A DNA stretch of 59,205 nucleotides, taken from contig JAZQKV010000052.1 in assembly GCA_045542335.1 (NCBI GenBank), forward strand, positions 1 to 59,205, written 5' to 3'. Origin of the DNA: CAKSUT01 sp045542335 (GTDB lineage: Bacteria > Bacillota > Clostridia > Oscillospirales > CAG-382). Shown one piece after another: positions 32,422-41,566 of the stretch. The stretch's first letter is position 1. Every line of letters begins with the position of its first letter. Made by a program: the position numbers and the translations under genes. The notes beneath the pieces were generated by a model. The model had not been told where the DNA came from and searched no databases. It worked only from the letters and a program-made list of their open reading frames with translations.

Positions 32422-33438
32422 ATGAAAATACTATTAGATAACAAAAAGAACTTTTACAAGGCAAATCTTCATTGCCATTCTACTTTTTCTGACGGCAAAC
32501 TCACGGTCGAAGAAATTAAGCAGCAATACAAGGCAAAGGGATACTCAATTGTCGCTTTTACCGATCATGAACACCTTATTGACAATTCTCATCTTGATGA
32601 CGATGATTTTCTTTCCATTACTTCGTGTGAAATTGCAATAAAAGAGTTTGCAAATCAATCCACTCTCAAGAACTACAACATGAAAGTGTGCCATCTTAAT
32701 TTTTACGCTCTTGAGCAGCACAATAACGTCACGCCTTGCTACTCAAGTGTTTACGACCATTATGTCAATGACAGCAATCGAGAGCTTATAAGTTTCGAAA
32801 AAGAATATGATCGCAAATATTCCACGGATGAAATCAATAAAATAATAAAAATTGCAAATGACTCCGGGTTTATCGTATCCTATAACCACCCCAGCTGGTC
32901 GCTGGAGAATGCAAACGATTACATTGGGTACGAGGGATTATTTGCGGTGGAAATCGTAAACGGAGGTTGTGTAAACGCAGGTCACAACGTTGATGAAAAT
33001 GTTTTTGACGATCTTCTTCGTGCCGGAAAGCATATTTACTGCACCGCAGCCGATGACAACCACAATACTCACGGCATAGCCGTTCCAGTTGGGGACTCAT
33101 TCGGAGGTTGGGTTTGTATAAACGCCGATAAACTAGATTACAGCACAATTATGAAGTCACTTCAAAAAGGAGATTTTTACGCTTCAAGCGGTCCTGAAAT
33201 CAAATTCCTTTCGCTTGACGATAACACTGTTGAGATGCAGACATCTCCATGCAACAAGATTGTATTTGTTACAAGGGGCAGGAGAGTTGCTTCGGTTAAA
33301 TCCGAGATTGAATGTGGCGCATCCGATAAGCTTACAAGTGCAAAATTTGAGCTTCGTGAGCTTGACGAGTACTTCAGAATCAGAGTTGAAACAGCAGACG
33401 GAAAGGCAGCATATACGCAGTGCTATTCAATCAAATAA
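32422..33438 (+). CDS. PHP-domain phosphoesterase-like protein
   Basis: A 338-residue protein of the polymerase/histidinol-phosphatase family. The N-terminal metal site is KANLHCHSTFSDGKLT and VAFTDHEHL; further ligands are SYNHPSW and the late HNTHGI. A C-terminal beta domain (about 255-338) is typical of the sugar-linked PHP subgroup. Likely a phosphatase or phosphodiesterase on a small metabolite. AAGGAAGG precedes the ATG. It is 7 bases upstream of the HAD phosphatase gene, and the two may act in turn. Confidence 0.85.
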   Translation: MKILLDNKKNFYKANLHCHSTFSDGKLTVEEIKQQYKAKGYSIVAFTDHEHLIDNSHLDDDDFLSITSCEIAIKEFANQSTLKNYNMKVCHLNFYALEQHNNVTPCYSSVYDHYVNDSNRELISFEKEYDRKYSTDEINKIIKIANDSGFIVSYNHPSWSLENANDYIGYEGLFAVEIVNGGCVNAGHNVDENVFDDLLRAGKHIYCTAADDNHNTHGIAVPVGDSFGGWVCINADKLDYSTIMKSLQKGDFYASSGPEIKFLSLDDNTVEMQTSPCNKIVFVTRGRRVASVKSEIECGASDKLTSAKFELRELDEYFRIRVETADGKAAYTQCYSIK

Positions 33439-33444
33439 GAAAGG

Positions 33445-34104
33445 ATGAAAGATTTGTCAAAGAGAGCTTACATATTTGATTTTGACGGAACCCTCGTTGA
33501 TTCAATGCCTGCATGGTCTGCAAAAATGATAAATGTCCTTGAAAAAAACAATGTAGAGTATCCGCCTGACATAATTAAAACAATAACTCCACTTGGCGAC
33601 ATGGGAACTGCCAAATACTTCCGTGAAAAGCTGGGTCTTAAGCTCAGCGATGAACAGATGATTGAAATGATGGATGAATATGCTCTTCCCAAATACAGAG
33701 ATGAGATTGTTCTTAAAGATTCGGTATATGATTACCTTAAACTTCTGAAATCCAAAGGCTATTCACTTAATGTGTTAACAGCAAGCCCTCACAAAATGCT
33801 CGACCCTTGTCTTAAACGCAACGGAATCGACGTGTTATTTGACAATATATGGTCTTGCGACGACTTTGGCACAACAAAATCCAATCCCGAAATTTACGTT
33901 AAGGCGTGTGAAAGAATAGGCTGTGACGTTTCTGAAGCGGCATTTTTTGATGACAACATAACTGCCGTGAAAACCGCTTCATCAGCAAGTCTTTTTACCG
34001 TTGGAGTTTATGACAAATCAGCAGAAGATTTCACCGATGAAATTACATCAGCAGCTGATGTTTATGTCACATCATTTGCAGAACTCATGGACAGAGAATT
34101 ATAA
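33445..34104 (+). CDS. HAD-superfamily phosphatase
   Basis: A 219-residue HAD hydrolase of the beta-phosphoglucomutase/phosphatase subclass. Motif I is YIFDFDGTLVDSMPAW (nucleophile and acid Asp). Motif II is NVLTASPH, and motif III/IV is KSNPEIY with FFDDNITAVKTA. The helical cap lies between about 15 and 90. The ATG at 33445 touches its AGAAAGG; a TTG three codons later (33454) has better spacing, so the true start may be there. It ends the five-gene plus-strand block, and a perfect 14-bp terminator follows. Confidence 0.9.
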   Translation: MKDLSKRAYIFDFDGTLVDSMPAWSAKMINVLEKNNVEYPPDIIKTITPLGDMGTAKYFREKLGLKLSDEQMIEMMDEYALPKYRDEIVLKDSVYDYLKLLKSKGYSLNVLTASPHKMLDPCLKRNGIDVLFDNIWSCDDFGTTKSNPEIYVKACERIGCDVSEAAFFDDNITAVKTASSASLFTVGVYDKSAEDFTDEITSAADVYVTSFAELMDREL

Positions 34105-34112
34105 ATAACGCA

Positions 34113-34147
34113 AGAATCCGCTTCAATTAAGCTTTGAAGCGGATTCT
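34113..34147. terminator. Bidirectional terminator
   Basis: AGAATCCGCTTCAA pairs perfectly with TTGAAGCGGATTCT between the convergent HAD and PadR genes. Confidence 0.9.
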
Positions 34148-34185
34148 ATTTTGTTTATATTATCATTTTAGCAGGTTTTGCAATA

Positions 34186-34494
34186 TTACCCAAACGCAAT
34201 TCTATAATCGACCGCCTGGGCAAAAATTCGCTGATATTCCTCGTCAAGACGACTTTTTCCTCTTGGTGTGAGAATATAGCTTCTCTTTCTGCCCTCAACC
34301 TTCGTTTCACTAATCATTTCTTCCTCAAGAAACTGCTCAAGCAAATTATACAAAGTTCCCGAACCAACACTCACTCTTCCTTTGGTTATTTGCGGAACTC
34401 GTTCAAGAATATCTATTCCGCTACATTCATCTTTCAAGCACAAAAGGATATAAAACATCTGCTCTGTGAGCGTTTTAAACTTTGTTCTTGGCAT
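34186..34494 (-). CDS. PadR-family transcriptional regulator
   Basis: A 102-residue winged-helix protein. TEQMFYILLCLKDECSGIDI, then RVSVGSGTLYNLLEQFLEEE and YILTPRGKSRLDEEYQRI are the standard PadR helices and wing. It is short, lacking the long C-terminal dimerisation helix of PadR-s1, so it fits the small PadR-s2 group. It has its own promoter with two inverted ATCGAATATC-type sites, suggesting autoregulation. The MFS transporter gene lies just upstream in the same direction and is the likely target, by the family's habit of controlling adjacent exporters. Confidence 0.9.
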   Translation of the reverse strand: MPRTKFKTLTEQMFYILLCLKDECSGIDILERVPQITKGRVSVGSGTLYNLLEQFLEEEMISETKVEGRKRSYILTPRGKSRLDEEYQRIFAQAVDYRIAFG

Positions 34495-34533
34495 GTAATC
34501 ATCTCCGTTTGAATTTTGCGCTTTTATCTAATC

Positions 34534-34587
34534 ATCGAATATCGAGAAAACTGTATATATTATAATTTTGATATTCGATATTGTCAA
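34534..34587 (-). promoter_or_regulatory. PadR promoter with two inverted operator half-sites
   Basis: Minus strand TTGACA (34587-34582) and TATAAT (34564-34559), 17-base spacer. ATCGAATATCGA (34534-34545) and GATATTCGATAT (34570-34581) are near-identical inverted copies, one in the spacer and one after the -10. They are the expected kind of PadR operator. Confidence 0.8.
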
Positions 34588-34627
34588 GATACTATAACAT
34601 ATTTTTACACAATTTTCACAAAGAATC

Positions 34628-34664
34628 AAAGCTGTGCCACAAACTTTTTCCGTGACACAGCTTT
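34628..34664 (-). terminator. Terminator after the MFS gene
   Basis: AAAGCTGTGCCA and TGACACAGCTTT form a stem with one mismatch. It separates the MFS gene from the PadR promoter. Confidence 0.75.
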
Positions 34665-34689
34665 ACTGAATTATTCAAGCTTTGGCAGT

Positions 34690-35931
34690 CTATGCAGATT
34701 GTTTATTCCTTGTTTTAAGAATGTTTGAGTAAAACACGATTCCCAAAAGTGGGAACAACATTCCAACAAGAATTCCAACTTTCATGCCAAGCTGTTCAGG
34801 TGTCATCAGGGCATTTTTAGCAAAGTCAACTGCCATCGGATTCGTAGAAATGGCATCGGTTATAATTCCAACAAGCTGAGGTCCAACCGAAGCACCAAAG
34901 TCACCGCCTGCCGCCATGAGAGCGTATATGAAAACTCCACCTTCGGGAAATCTGTCTGTCGCAACAACAAGAGTCCCCGGCCAAAGCATCGAAGAACTGA
35001 AACCTGTGAATGCGCAGGCAATAAGCCCGATCAACGGAACAGGAGAAACTGCCGCAACAAGATAGCAAACAGTTGAGACAATTGCCCCTGCAAGCAACAC
35101 TTTCTCGATGCTCTTTCCAATAGCCGCATAAAGAGTTCTTCCAAGTCCAAGCATAAGTGCAAACATCGCAACACCAAAAATGTCGCCCCATACTTTAGGA
35201 ATACCAAGCGCACCCTCAAGGTAACCTGATGCCCATTGTGCCATAGTACATTCAGTTGAGCCTCCAAGGAATATACATATAACGCAAAGCCATATTCCTT
35301 TATTCTTGAGCATACCTAAAGCACCTGAGGTTCTTTTCGGAGTTTCCATTTTAGGAATTTCCGTACCCCAGAAAAGCAAAACTGAGCAAACCGGAACAAG
35401 CATCATTATAAAAACAAGCACAAACCAATTCTGCGAGCCAAAAGCAAGCAAGAACAATGTACTGAAAATAATTACACCAACAACACCCCAAGCGTAAATC
35501 GAATGTAATTTGCTCATTTCATGCTCAGGATTTTCCGCAGGAATTTCCGCAATTATCGGGCTTATTAAAACCTCTGAAAAACCCGACGCCGATGAGAATA
35601 TTATCGTACCGACAACAAGTCCGATATACGCACTATCCGGGAACAACAAAGGCCAGACAGCATAAATTAGAAGTCCGGCGAAAGTCAACACAGGGGTGAT
35701 TTTTGTTACCTTGGATATATTGAACTTGTGCGAAAAGAATGAAAACATAAGGTCAACAAGAAGCTGAACAAAAAAGCATACAAAAACAAGCAGACCAAGC
35801 AGGGAATAAGAGATTCCAAAAGTTTCTCTGAATGTCAGGAAGAGAAGCGCAGGAAGATTACCAACAATTGACATCGATACACTAACACTGTAACATGCAA
35901 GCTTGAGCCTTCTATAAGATTTATTTGACAT
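34690..35931 (-). CDS. MFS transporter
   Basis: A 413-residue integral membrane protein with about 12 hydrophobic segments (VSVSMSIVGNLPALLFLTF, LLGLLVFVCFFVQLLVDLMF and so on). It resembles sugar-type (FucP/GlcP-like) major facilitator members in its long central loop near EIPKMETPKRTS. It imports or exports a small solute; the substrate is not evident. The start at 35931 is preferred over a TTG at 35940, though the GCGAGG site fits either. GDPD and GH20 genes lie upstream in the same direction, so sugar uptake is plausible; the PadR gene downstream may regulate it. Confidence 0.88.
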   Translation of the reverse strand: MSNKSYRRLKLACYSVSVSMSIVGNLPALLFLTFRETFGISYSLLGLLVFVCFFVQLLVDLMFSFFSHKFNISKVTKITPVLTFAGLLIYAVWPLLFPDSAYIGLVVGTIIFSSASGFSEVLISPIIAEIPAENPEHEMSKLHSIYAWGVVGVIIFSTLFLLAFGSQNWFVLVFIMMLVPVCSVLLFWGTEIPKMETPKRTSGALGMLKNKGIWLCVICIFLGGSTECTMAQWASGYLEGALGIPKVWGDIFGVAMFALMLGLGRTLYAAIGKSIEKVLLAGAIVSTVCYLVAAVSPVPLIGLIACAFTGFSSSMLWPGTLVVATDRFPEGGVFIYALMAAGGDFGASVGPQLVGIITDAISTNPMAVDFAKNALMTPEQLGMKVGILVGMLFPLLGIVFYSNILKTRNKQSA

Positions 35932-35966
35932 AACTAACAAAAACCTCGCTTATATTTCAGAGCTAA

Positions 35967-36662
35967 TCAAAGCTCATCTATCAAAAATCTAACATCATTT
36001 ATAAGTATTCCATCAACACCAAGAGAAATAATTCTTCTGATGTTTTCCTTTGAAGTGTATCCGCACTTATATCCGTCAACTTCGCCTGTCATAACCCAAA
36101 GCTCTTTTCCAGATTTACGAACAATTGAAATATTTTCTTCCGTGAGCCAGCCTTCCCAGAGTCTTATGTAATCAACACCGGCAGCCGCAAATTTTTCAAT
36201 CTTATCAAGTCCCGGCATAAAAGCAAGCATTTTTATATTGGGATCATATGCCTTAATCTGAGCAACGGATTCTACACTCTGCACGCCCATTACAACCTTG
36301 TCAAGATAGTTGTACTCATCGAGGAGCTTGAGCATATCGCCGATTACCCTGTCTTCCTTTATGTGAATAAGAATCGGCTCAACGCCACACTTGAGATAAT
36401 CCTCAAGAAGATGCGTAGCATATTCGGGATTTGCCTTGTGTCGCACAGCCAAAAACTCTTGTGCCGTTATTTCTCCTACCTTTTTATCGCAGTTAAAATA
36501 TATTCCGAGTTCGCTGTCGTGCGTAATGGCTATCTTTCTGTCGCTTGTAAAACGAACGTCGAGTTCTATCATATGAGCACCAATTTCAAGTGCATGCTTA
36601 GCCGAAAGAATTGTTTGTCCGGGAAAAACTGTCGGACCACTTCTGTGTGCAATGACTCTCAT
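35967..36662 (-). CDS. Glycerophosphodiester phosphodiesterase
   Basis: A 231-residue TIM-barrel enzyme of the GDPD family, which splits glycerophosphodiesters to glycerol 3-phosphate and an alcohol. Motifs are VIAHRSGPTVFPGQT (catalytic His), AHMIELDVRFTSDRKIAITH (metal-binding Glu/Asp plus the second catalytic His) and PILIHIKED. It lacks a signal peptide and is cytoplasmic. It lies 35 bases before the MFS gene on the same strand and may share its transcript. Confidence 0.92.
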   Translation of the reverse strand: MRVIAHRSGPTVFPGQTILSAKHALEIGAHMIELDVRFTSDRKIAITHDSELGIYFNCDKKVGEITAQEFLAVRHKANPEYATHLLEDYLKCGVEPILIHIKEDRVIGDMLKLLDEYNYLDKVVMGVQSVESVAQIKAYDPNIKMLAFMPGLDKIEKFAAAGVDYIRLWEGWLTEENISIVRKSGKELWVMTGEVDGYKCGYTSKENIRRIISLGVDGILINDVRFLIDEL

Positions 36663-36771
36663 TTCAAATCTCCTTATACTTTTTTAAATTCACTTAATTA
36701 TAAACAAAAGCTCTCCATTTTGCAATATAAAATTGTTAATATTCCTGTTATTGACGGAATTTTTCAATACG

Positions 36772-38232
36772 TTATCTCACCGCAAGTTTTTCTGCAAGAG
36801 GTAAAACAGCTTCAAGCTTGCTTTCAAATTGATTGTCGTCGGCATATCGCCTTATATTCCATGTGCGCTCAGAAAGTGCGGCAAGATTCTTTCTGATATG
36901 AACAATATCATGCTCATAATCCCATTCCCACGCACACAAGAGTCCACCTTTTACCTGCGGCGTCGGTTGAAGATGAATCGGATTCTGGTATGCCTCGGAT
37001 TTATCCCACCAGTTTTTCCAGGTATAAATGTTCCATTCCATTATGTCCCGAGGCTCCCAATAATGGTGAGGAGTAATGTACATGGGTTTCCACGAGGCAT
37101 TTACTATATTAAAACCTTCCTCGACAAGGTCAGGGGAGAGATGATACAACGACTCCCATGCAATAACAAGCGTATCTCGGGAAATTATCTCGTTACCTTC
37201 CTTCGGAAACCCTTCCCACACCACCGGAGTTCTACCGAGCTTCAGCACCATATCGGTCATAAGCTTTTCAAAGTGTGTATAAAGCTCTCTTATGCCTTTT
37301 ATGCCGTGTTCATTCATATACTTTTTGCAATCACGGCAATGTCCCCACTCATTGATTTCAGCTTCGTCGCCGCCAATATGTATATATCTCGAATATGGGA
37401 ACATTTCCATAATCTCTTTGATGAGTTTTTCAATATTTTCCATCACGGCAGGCTTTCCAACACAAATTATGTTGTTCTTAAAACCACTTACAAAAGCATC
37501 TTCATCAATATCTGCCTTATTATCCTCACAGATCGTGTTCGCAAAACATTCGGGATATGCACCGACCAAAGCCGCTGCGTGCCCCGGAGCTTCAAATTCG
37601 GGGATTAACTCGACATTTCTCGCATGAGCATACTCATTGAGGCTTGCAATCTGTTCCTTGGTGTAGTGTCGTCCATTTGTAGGTGCCAATGGAAAAACAT
37701 CACTTGGTAGTGTATAGCTTTGTGCATCAATAAAGTGGAGATGCAAAAATTTCACCTTATAAAAATAGCAAATATCAACATATTCAAACAGCGAATCAAA
37801 TTCATGCCATTTTCGTGCAAGGTCAACCATGAGAGAACGATATTCACAATCAGGTCTATCCTTTATGCAGACACTCGGAAAACAAATTTTCTTATCAACA
37901 ACTTTCATAAGCTGTAACAGAGTGGAAAGGGCATACGTTGCACCATCATTGTCTCCCGCATAGACATTGATTCGGCTATCTGTTACTTCAATCCTGTATT
38001 CACCTTTTAAAAGAGACGAATCCCAAAAAAGAGTGATGCCTCCCTCACAAAATTCAAGCTTTAATCCATGAACTCTTTCAACATATTCTATAAAGGTTTC
38101 TGAAAACAAATAAAAATCGGAAACATTGGTATAAATACTTGCATCAACCATCGTTTCAGCAAAACGCACATCAAATTCTTTGCCTGTAACTTCTTTTGGC
38201 ATGGGTATGAGCTTTATTGGTGTGTATTTCAT
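36772..38232 (-). CDS. Beta-N-acetylhexosaminidase (GH20)
   Basis: A 486-residue GH20 enzyme. The N-terminal GH20b-like domain (about 1-105) ends in NDGATYALSTLLQLMKV. The catalytic barrel has YRSLMVDLARKWHEFDSLFE, FLHLHFIDAQSYTLPSDVFP, PEFEAPGHAAAL and HIGGDEAEINEWG (near 285), which carries the Asp-Glu pair used for substrate-assisted catalysis. It removes terminal GlcNAc or GalNAc from oligosaccharides. No signal peptide, so it acts on imported glycans, for example mucin or chitin fragments. It follows the GH42-like gene by 43 bases on the same strand. Confidence 0.93.
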   Translation of the reverse strand: MKYTPIKLIPMPKEVTGKEFDVRFAETMVDASIYTNVSDFYLFSETFIEYVERVHGLKLEFCEGGITLFWDSSLLKGEYRIEVTDSRINVYAGDNDGATYALSTLLQLMKVVDKKICFPSVCIKDRPDCEYRSLMVDLARKWHEFDSLFEYVDICYFYKVKFLHLHFIDAQSYTLPSDVFPLAPTNGRHYTKEQIASLNEYAHARNVELIPEFEAPGHAAALVGAYPECFANTICEDNKADIDEDAFVSGFKNNIICVGKPAVMENIEKLIKEIMEMFPYSRYIHIGGDEAEINEWGHCRDCKKYMNEHGIKGIRELYTHFEKLMTDMVLKLGRTPVVWEGFPKEGNEIISRDTLVIAWESLYHLSPDLVEEGFNIVNASWKPMYITPHHYWEPRDIMEWNIYTWKNWWDKSEAYQNPIHLQPTPQVKGGLLCAWEWDYEHDIVHIRKNLAALSERTWNIRRYADDNQFESKLEAVLPLAEKLAVR

Positions 38233-38275
38233 GAAAGACTCCTAAAAAATATAGTAAACTTTACAATAATATTGT

Positions 38276-39793
38276 TTAATTAAAAATGCTGTTCTCGCTC
38301 GGATTGTAATACAATTTTCCCGACTCAAATTCGGTTTCGTATATTGGACACTCTTTTTTGTCAAACGTAACCTTATTGAACACTTCTATTTTTTCGCCGC
38401 TTTCAAGTATAAAAATATCTCCGGCTGCATCAACAATTCCGCCCGTTTTTTTCCAATCCAAAATAATTTCAAGAGTTTTTCGGGGAATCGAAACGCCATT
38501 AGTTAGAATCAGGCGCTTCATGTTCCTCAAATATTCTTCTCCGATCATCACCGAATCTGCAAGTTCATAATCGAGGTATGAACGAATGATTCCTGTAGTT
38601 TCTGCAAAATCAAAAATATTGATTTTTGACAGCCAAATATCCTCAAGAGGGTAGAATATTGCAGTATCAATCATAGGCATTTCACCGCAAAGAACATCTG
38701 TAAGTTTTTGATATAGTTCAGGTGCTCTTGCAAAGTTTCCGGGATCATTGTGTATAAGCACAGCACCATTTGCCCGTGCTTCATAAACCGCATTTCCTGC
38801 GTTTTCTTCATAAAGCTCAAGGGCAGCTTCCAAGCCAAAATCAGTGCCGTAAAAACGAGCCGCCGAAGAAACCCTCTTGCAGAGTGAATCTGAACGACCA
38901 AAATCATTCAGATGCGCCCATCCTGTCCACCTTGGTGTTATATTGTATTTTGCGCAGATTTTGACAGCCTCACTTTTATTCAGGCCGTTTTTATCCCCGA
39001 CAATTCCAAGAGGCATAGCACCTCTTGTATTCGGAAAATGCTTTCTGATTATTGCACAAACCTTATCTGTAAAACCGGTAAGAGAATCTGCATACCATTT
39101 TTCACGGTCTAACTCTGCAATTCCTCCACAGCCTATTGCTGGCATTATTTCAGGAGAAAAATCGGCATATTCTGTATTCCAAGCAAGATTAAGCTTGTCA
39201 ATAGTTTCGTATTTTTCTTTCATACGCAAAGCAAAGTTTTCTTTTGCAAGGTCATCGCCACACCATTTACCGTCGTGTGTATGCTCTGAGGAGAAAATAT
39301 ACTGCTTCACGCCAATAAGGTAAGTGTATTCGCCGTAGTCACCATAAATACCAAAGTATAAAAACTTGATTCTGTCGCCGTAGTGTTTTGCAATTTCACC
39401 ATAGACATGGTCATAGTACTCAAGGAGCTTCGGATCCCAAAGACTCGGCACACTTGCTTCAATGCCATGCTCAAGGCATTTAAGATGAGTTATTTCAACC
39501 CATGAAGGAATATGTTGAGGCCATACAAACAGGGCAGGTTTAAATCCAAGCTTTTCAATTTTATCAAAATCTCTGTCAACCCTCGAAAAATCAAGTTTTC
39601 CTTTTTCTTTTTCAAGACACGCCCACACAAGTCGTGTTTCTATATATTCCACATTTGCTTCACTAATTACCTTTATATTATCACCATCAAGAACATCAAG
39701 AAGTCCATTTTCGAGAATTCTCTGACCCATTTTTGTTTCAAGATTGATATGCTCGCGCGGAATATGTCTTGTATGCACATAACACTTATTCAT
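38276..39793 (-). CDS. GH-A clan glycosidase, GH42-like
   Basis: A 505-residue protein with an N-terminal (beta/alpha)8 barrel similar to GH42 beta-galactosidases: VEYIETRLVWACLEKEKGKL, then FSRVDRDFDKIEKLGFKPAL and WNTEYADFSPE. The expected acid/base position reads YFGIYGDYGEY (near 146-156) instead of the usual Asn-Glu pair, so it is a divergent member and its activity is uncertain. A C-terminal domain follows (about 390-505). Cytoplasmic. It is the first gene of a minus-strand block with GH20, GDPD and MFS genes, and has a promoter at 39867-39894. Confidence 0.72.
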   Translation of the reverse strand: MNKCYVHTRHIPREHINLETKMGQRILENGLLDVLDGDNIKVISEANVEYIETRLVWACLEKEKGKLDFSRVDRDFDKIEKLGFKPALFVWPQHIPSWVEITHLKCLEHGIEASVPSLWDPKLLEYYDHVYGEIAKHYGDRIKFLYFGIYGDYGEYTYLIGVKQYIFSSEHTHDGKWCGDDLAKENFALRMKEKYETIDKLNLAWNTEYADFSPEIMPAIGCGGIAELDREKWYADSLTGFTDKVCAIIRKHFPNTRGAMPLGIVGDKNGLNKSEAVKICAKYNITPRWTGWAHLNDFGRSDSLCKRVSSAARFYGTDFGLEAALELYEENAGNAVYEARANGAVLIHNDPGNFARAPELYQKLTDVLCGEMPMIDTAIFYPLEDIWLSKINIFDFAETTGIIRSYLDYELADSVMIGEEYLRNMKRLILTNGVSIPRKTLEIILDWKKTGGIVDAAGDIFILESGEKIEVFNKVTFDKKECPIYETEFESGKLYYNPSENSIFN

Positions 39794-39866
39794 GATATTG
39801 TCTCCTTACAGTTTTAAGGCATCAAAAAAACATTTTCGATGAAAAAATAAAAGAATTCCTTTTCAA

Positions 39867-39894
39867 ATTATATCATAATACTGCGGTAATTCAA
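39867..39894 (-). promoter_or_regulatory. Promoter of the GH42/GH20 block
   Basis: Minus strand TTGAAT (39894-39889) and TATAAT (39872-39867), 16-base spacer. The rest of 39794-40103 is AT-rich with no gene. Confidence 0.65.
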
Positions 39895-40103
39895 TAGATT
39901 TGTGCATTTATTTACATTTTTTAATAGAGTATGTTAATACAAATAGCGTTTTTTATGCTTTCGTGCATATTCACACACTTCAATTTACTTTAAAACTTTT
40001 TGTCAGAATCTTGAAATTAACAAAACTCAAACATTTTTCAAATCTTTTCAAAACACATGATAATTATAATGGTCTCACAGAATCAAAGAAAGAGGTATAC
40101 ATA

Positions 40104-40469
40104 ATGAACAAAAATGAAAAAGACTTTCTCGTTCAGAAAATCCGCACTCAGTACACCGAAAAGGAGCATACAGAGCTTGATGCTTTAAAGGAACTTGATA
40201 AAAAAGTAAAAAGACCGGCAAATGTTTTTGCATATGTTTTCGGAAGCATTTCTGCACTTGTTATGGGTTCCGGAATGAGCCTTGTAATGACAGAAATCTC
40301 TGAAATTGTCGGAATTGCAAATCCAATGGCTTTGGGTATCGTTATAGGAATTATTGGTTTAATTATGGCAATTGTAAATTATCCGATTTATAAAAAGATT
40401 CTCAGTTCTCGCCGCAAAAAGTTTGCAAGTAAAATTATTGAAATCAGCGATAGCATCATGAAAGGTTAA
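40104..40469 (+). CDS. Small two-helix membrane protein (paralogue A)
   Basis: A 121-residue protein with a charged N-terminal helix (NEKDFLVQKIRTQYTEKEHT), two membrane segments (about 43-65 and 75-95) separated by a short loop, and a basic C-terminus. The segment RPANVFAYVFGSISALVMGS and the ending NYPIYKKILSSRRKKFASKI are typical of a family often labelled 'dihydropteridine reductase' in databases, which this sequence does not support. GAGGT precedes the ATG at 40104. A related protein is encoded at 43537-43923, flanking the two-component genes with it. Confidence 0.82.
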   Translation: MNKNEKDFLVQKIRTQYTEKEHTELDALKELDKKVKRPANVFAYVFGSISALVMGSGMSLVMTEISEIVGIANPMALGIVIGIIGLIMAIVNYPIYKKILSSRRKKFASKIIEISDSIMKG

Positions 40470-40479
40470 GGTGAATGAA

Positions 40480-40737
40480 ATGAATGTAAAGAGATTTTTC
40501 AAAAACGCTTTTTCAGATATGAAGGAAAGTTCTAAAGCACAGCACGAGGTCGATAAAGCACGGTTCGAGGCTGTTAAAGCAGAATCCAAAGCTCAATGGG
40601 AGGAGGCAAAAGCAATTGGAAATCCTCAAAAGCGTAAAGAAATGATGCAGCTGGAGCGTGATGAAAAGATTGTGCAAGCCAACATAAGAAAAGAGGAAGC
40701 ACAAGCTCGCATAGAATCGTTAAAAGACAACAAATGA
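40480..40737 (+). CDS. Small coiled-coil protein
   Basis: An 85-residue highly charged helical protein (FEAVKAESKAQWEEAKAIGN, then RDEKIVQANIRKEEAQARIE). The ATG at 40480 has AAGGTG 6 bases upstream; a GTG three codons earlier is the alternative. It lies 10 bases after the small membrane protein and before a terminator, so the two form an operon. It may bind its membrane partner; no family is recognised. Confidence 0.75.
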   Translation: MNVKRFFKNAFSDMKESSKAQHEVDKARFEAVKAESKAQWEEAKAIGNPQKRKEMMQLERDEKIVQANIRKEEAQARIESLKDNK

Positions 40738-40775
40738 TTATTGAGTTAAGTTTATAAATACACAGCAATAGCAAA

Positions 40776-40803
40776 ACAAAGCGTTTTTATGAAAACGCTT
40801 TGT
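40776..40803 (+). terminator. Terminator
   Basis: ACAAAGCGTTTT pairs with AAAACGCTTTGT, followed by TTTTTT. Confidence 0.88.
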
Positions 40804-40895
40804 TTTTTTGAAAAAAATTTAATAACTTAAACAAAACTTTAACATTTGTATGTTATCATGTATAGCGAGATATAGCGCAAAACGGAGGTAACATT

Positions 40896-41566
40896 ATGTT
40901 TAAAATACTTGTTATTGAAGATGACAGAGAACAAAACAAAACGGTTTGCTCCTTTCTCAATAATTGCGGATATGAAGCATTTGGCTGTCTTTGCGCCAAC
41001 GAAGCCTACAATGCAATGTACGCAAATATATATGACCTTATTGTGTCCGATATAATGATGCCGGATATTGACGGTTTTGAGTTTGCAAAAACAGTGCGCG
41101 AGCTTAATAACGATATTCCTATTCTTTTTATGACCGCCAGAGATGATATTTCCTCAAAGCAAAGAGGATTCAAATTGGCGTTGACGATTATATGGTAAAG
41201 CCAATTGACCTCGACGAACTGATTTTACGAATAGATGCGCTTCTTCGTAGGGCGAAAATTGCCCGGTCAAAAAAGCTCGAAATAGGCTCATTCGCAATGG
41301 ATGTCGATGAACACACTGCTTACCTCGACGGAGAGGAAATATTGCTTACAAATCGTGAATTCTGTATTCTTTACAAATTGCTTTCATATCCCAAAAAGAC
41401 CTTTACAAGAACTCAACTCATGGATGAATTCTGGGATGTGGACACAGAAACTGCCCCAAGAGCAGTTGATGTGTATATGACAAAGCTGCGCTCGAAACTT
41501 TCTGATTGCAATGATTTTGAAATCAAAACTGTTCATGGCTTGGGTTACAAGGCGGTGATAAAATGA
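40896..41566 (+). pseudogene. OmpR-type response regulator interrupted by a one-base deletion
   Basis: The first part (40896-41178) is a receiver domain: KILVIEDDREQN with the acidic pair, VSDIMMPDIDGFEFA with the phospho-accepting Asp, and FMTARDD. At 41177-41178 the frame breaks. Adding one G restores RGFKLGVDDYMVKPIDLDEL, including the conserved Lys, and continues into a winged-helix output domain (LTNREFCILYKLLSYPKKTF, then PRAVDVYMTKLRSKL). The stop overlaps the kinase start. The whole would be about 223 residues, the normal OmpR size. The coding sequence around the break is pristine, so this is either a very recent mutation or a homopolymer assembly error. Confidence 0.9.
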
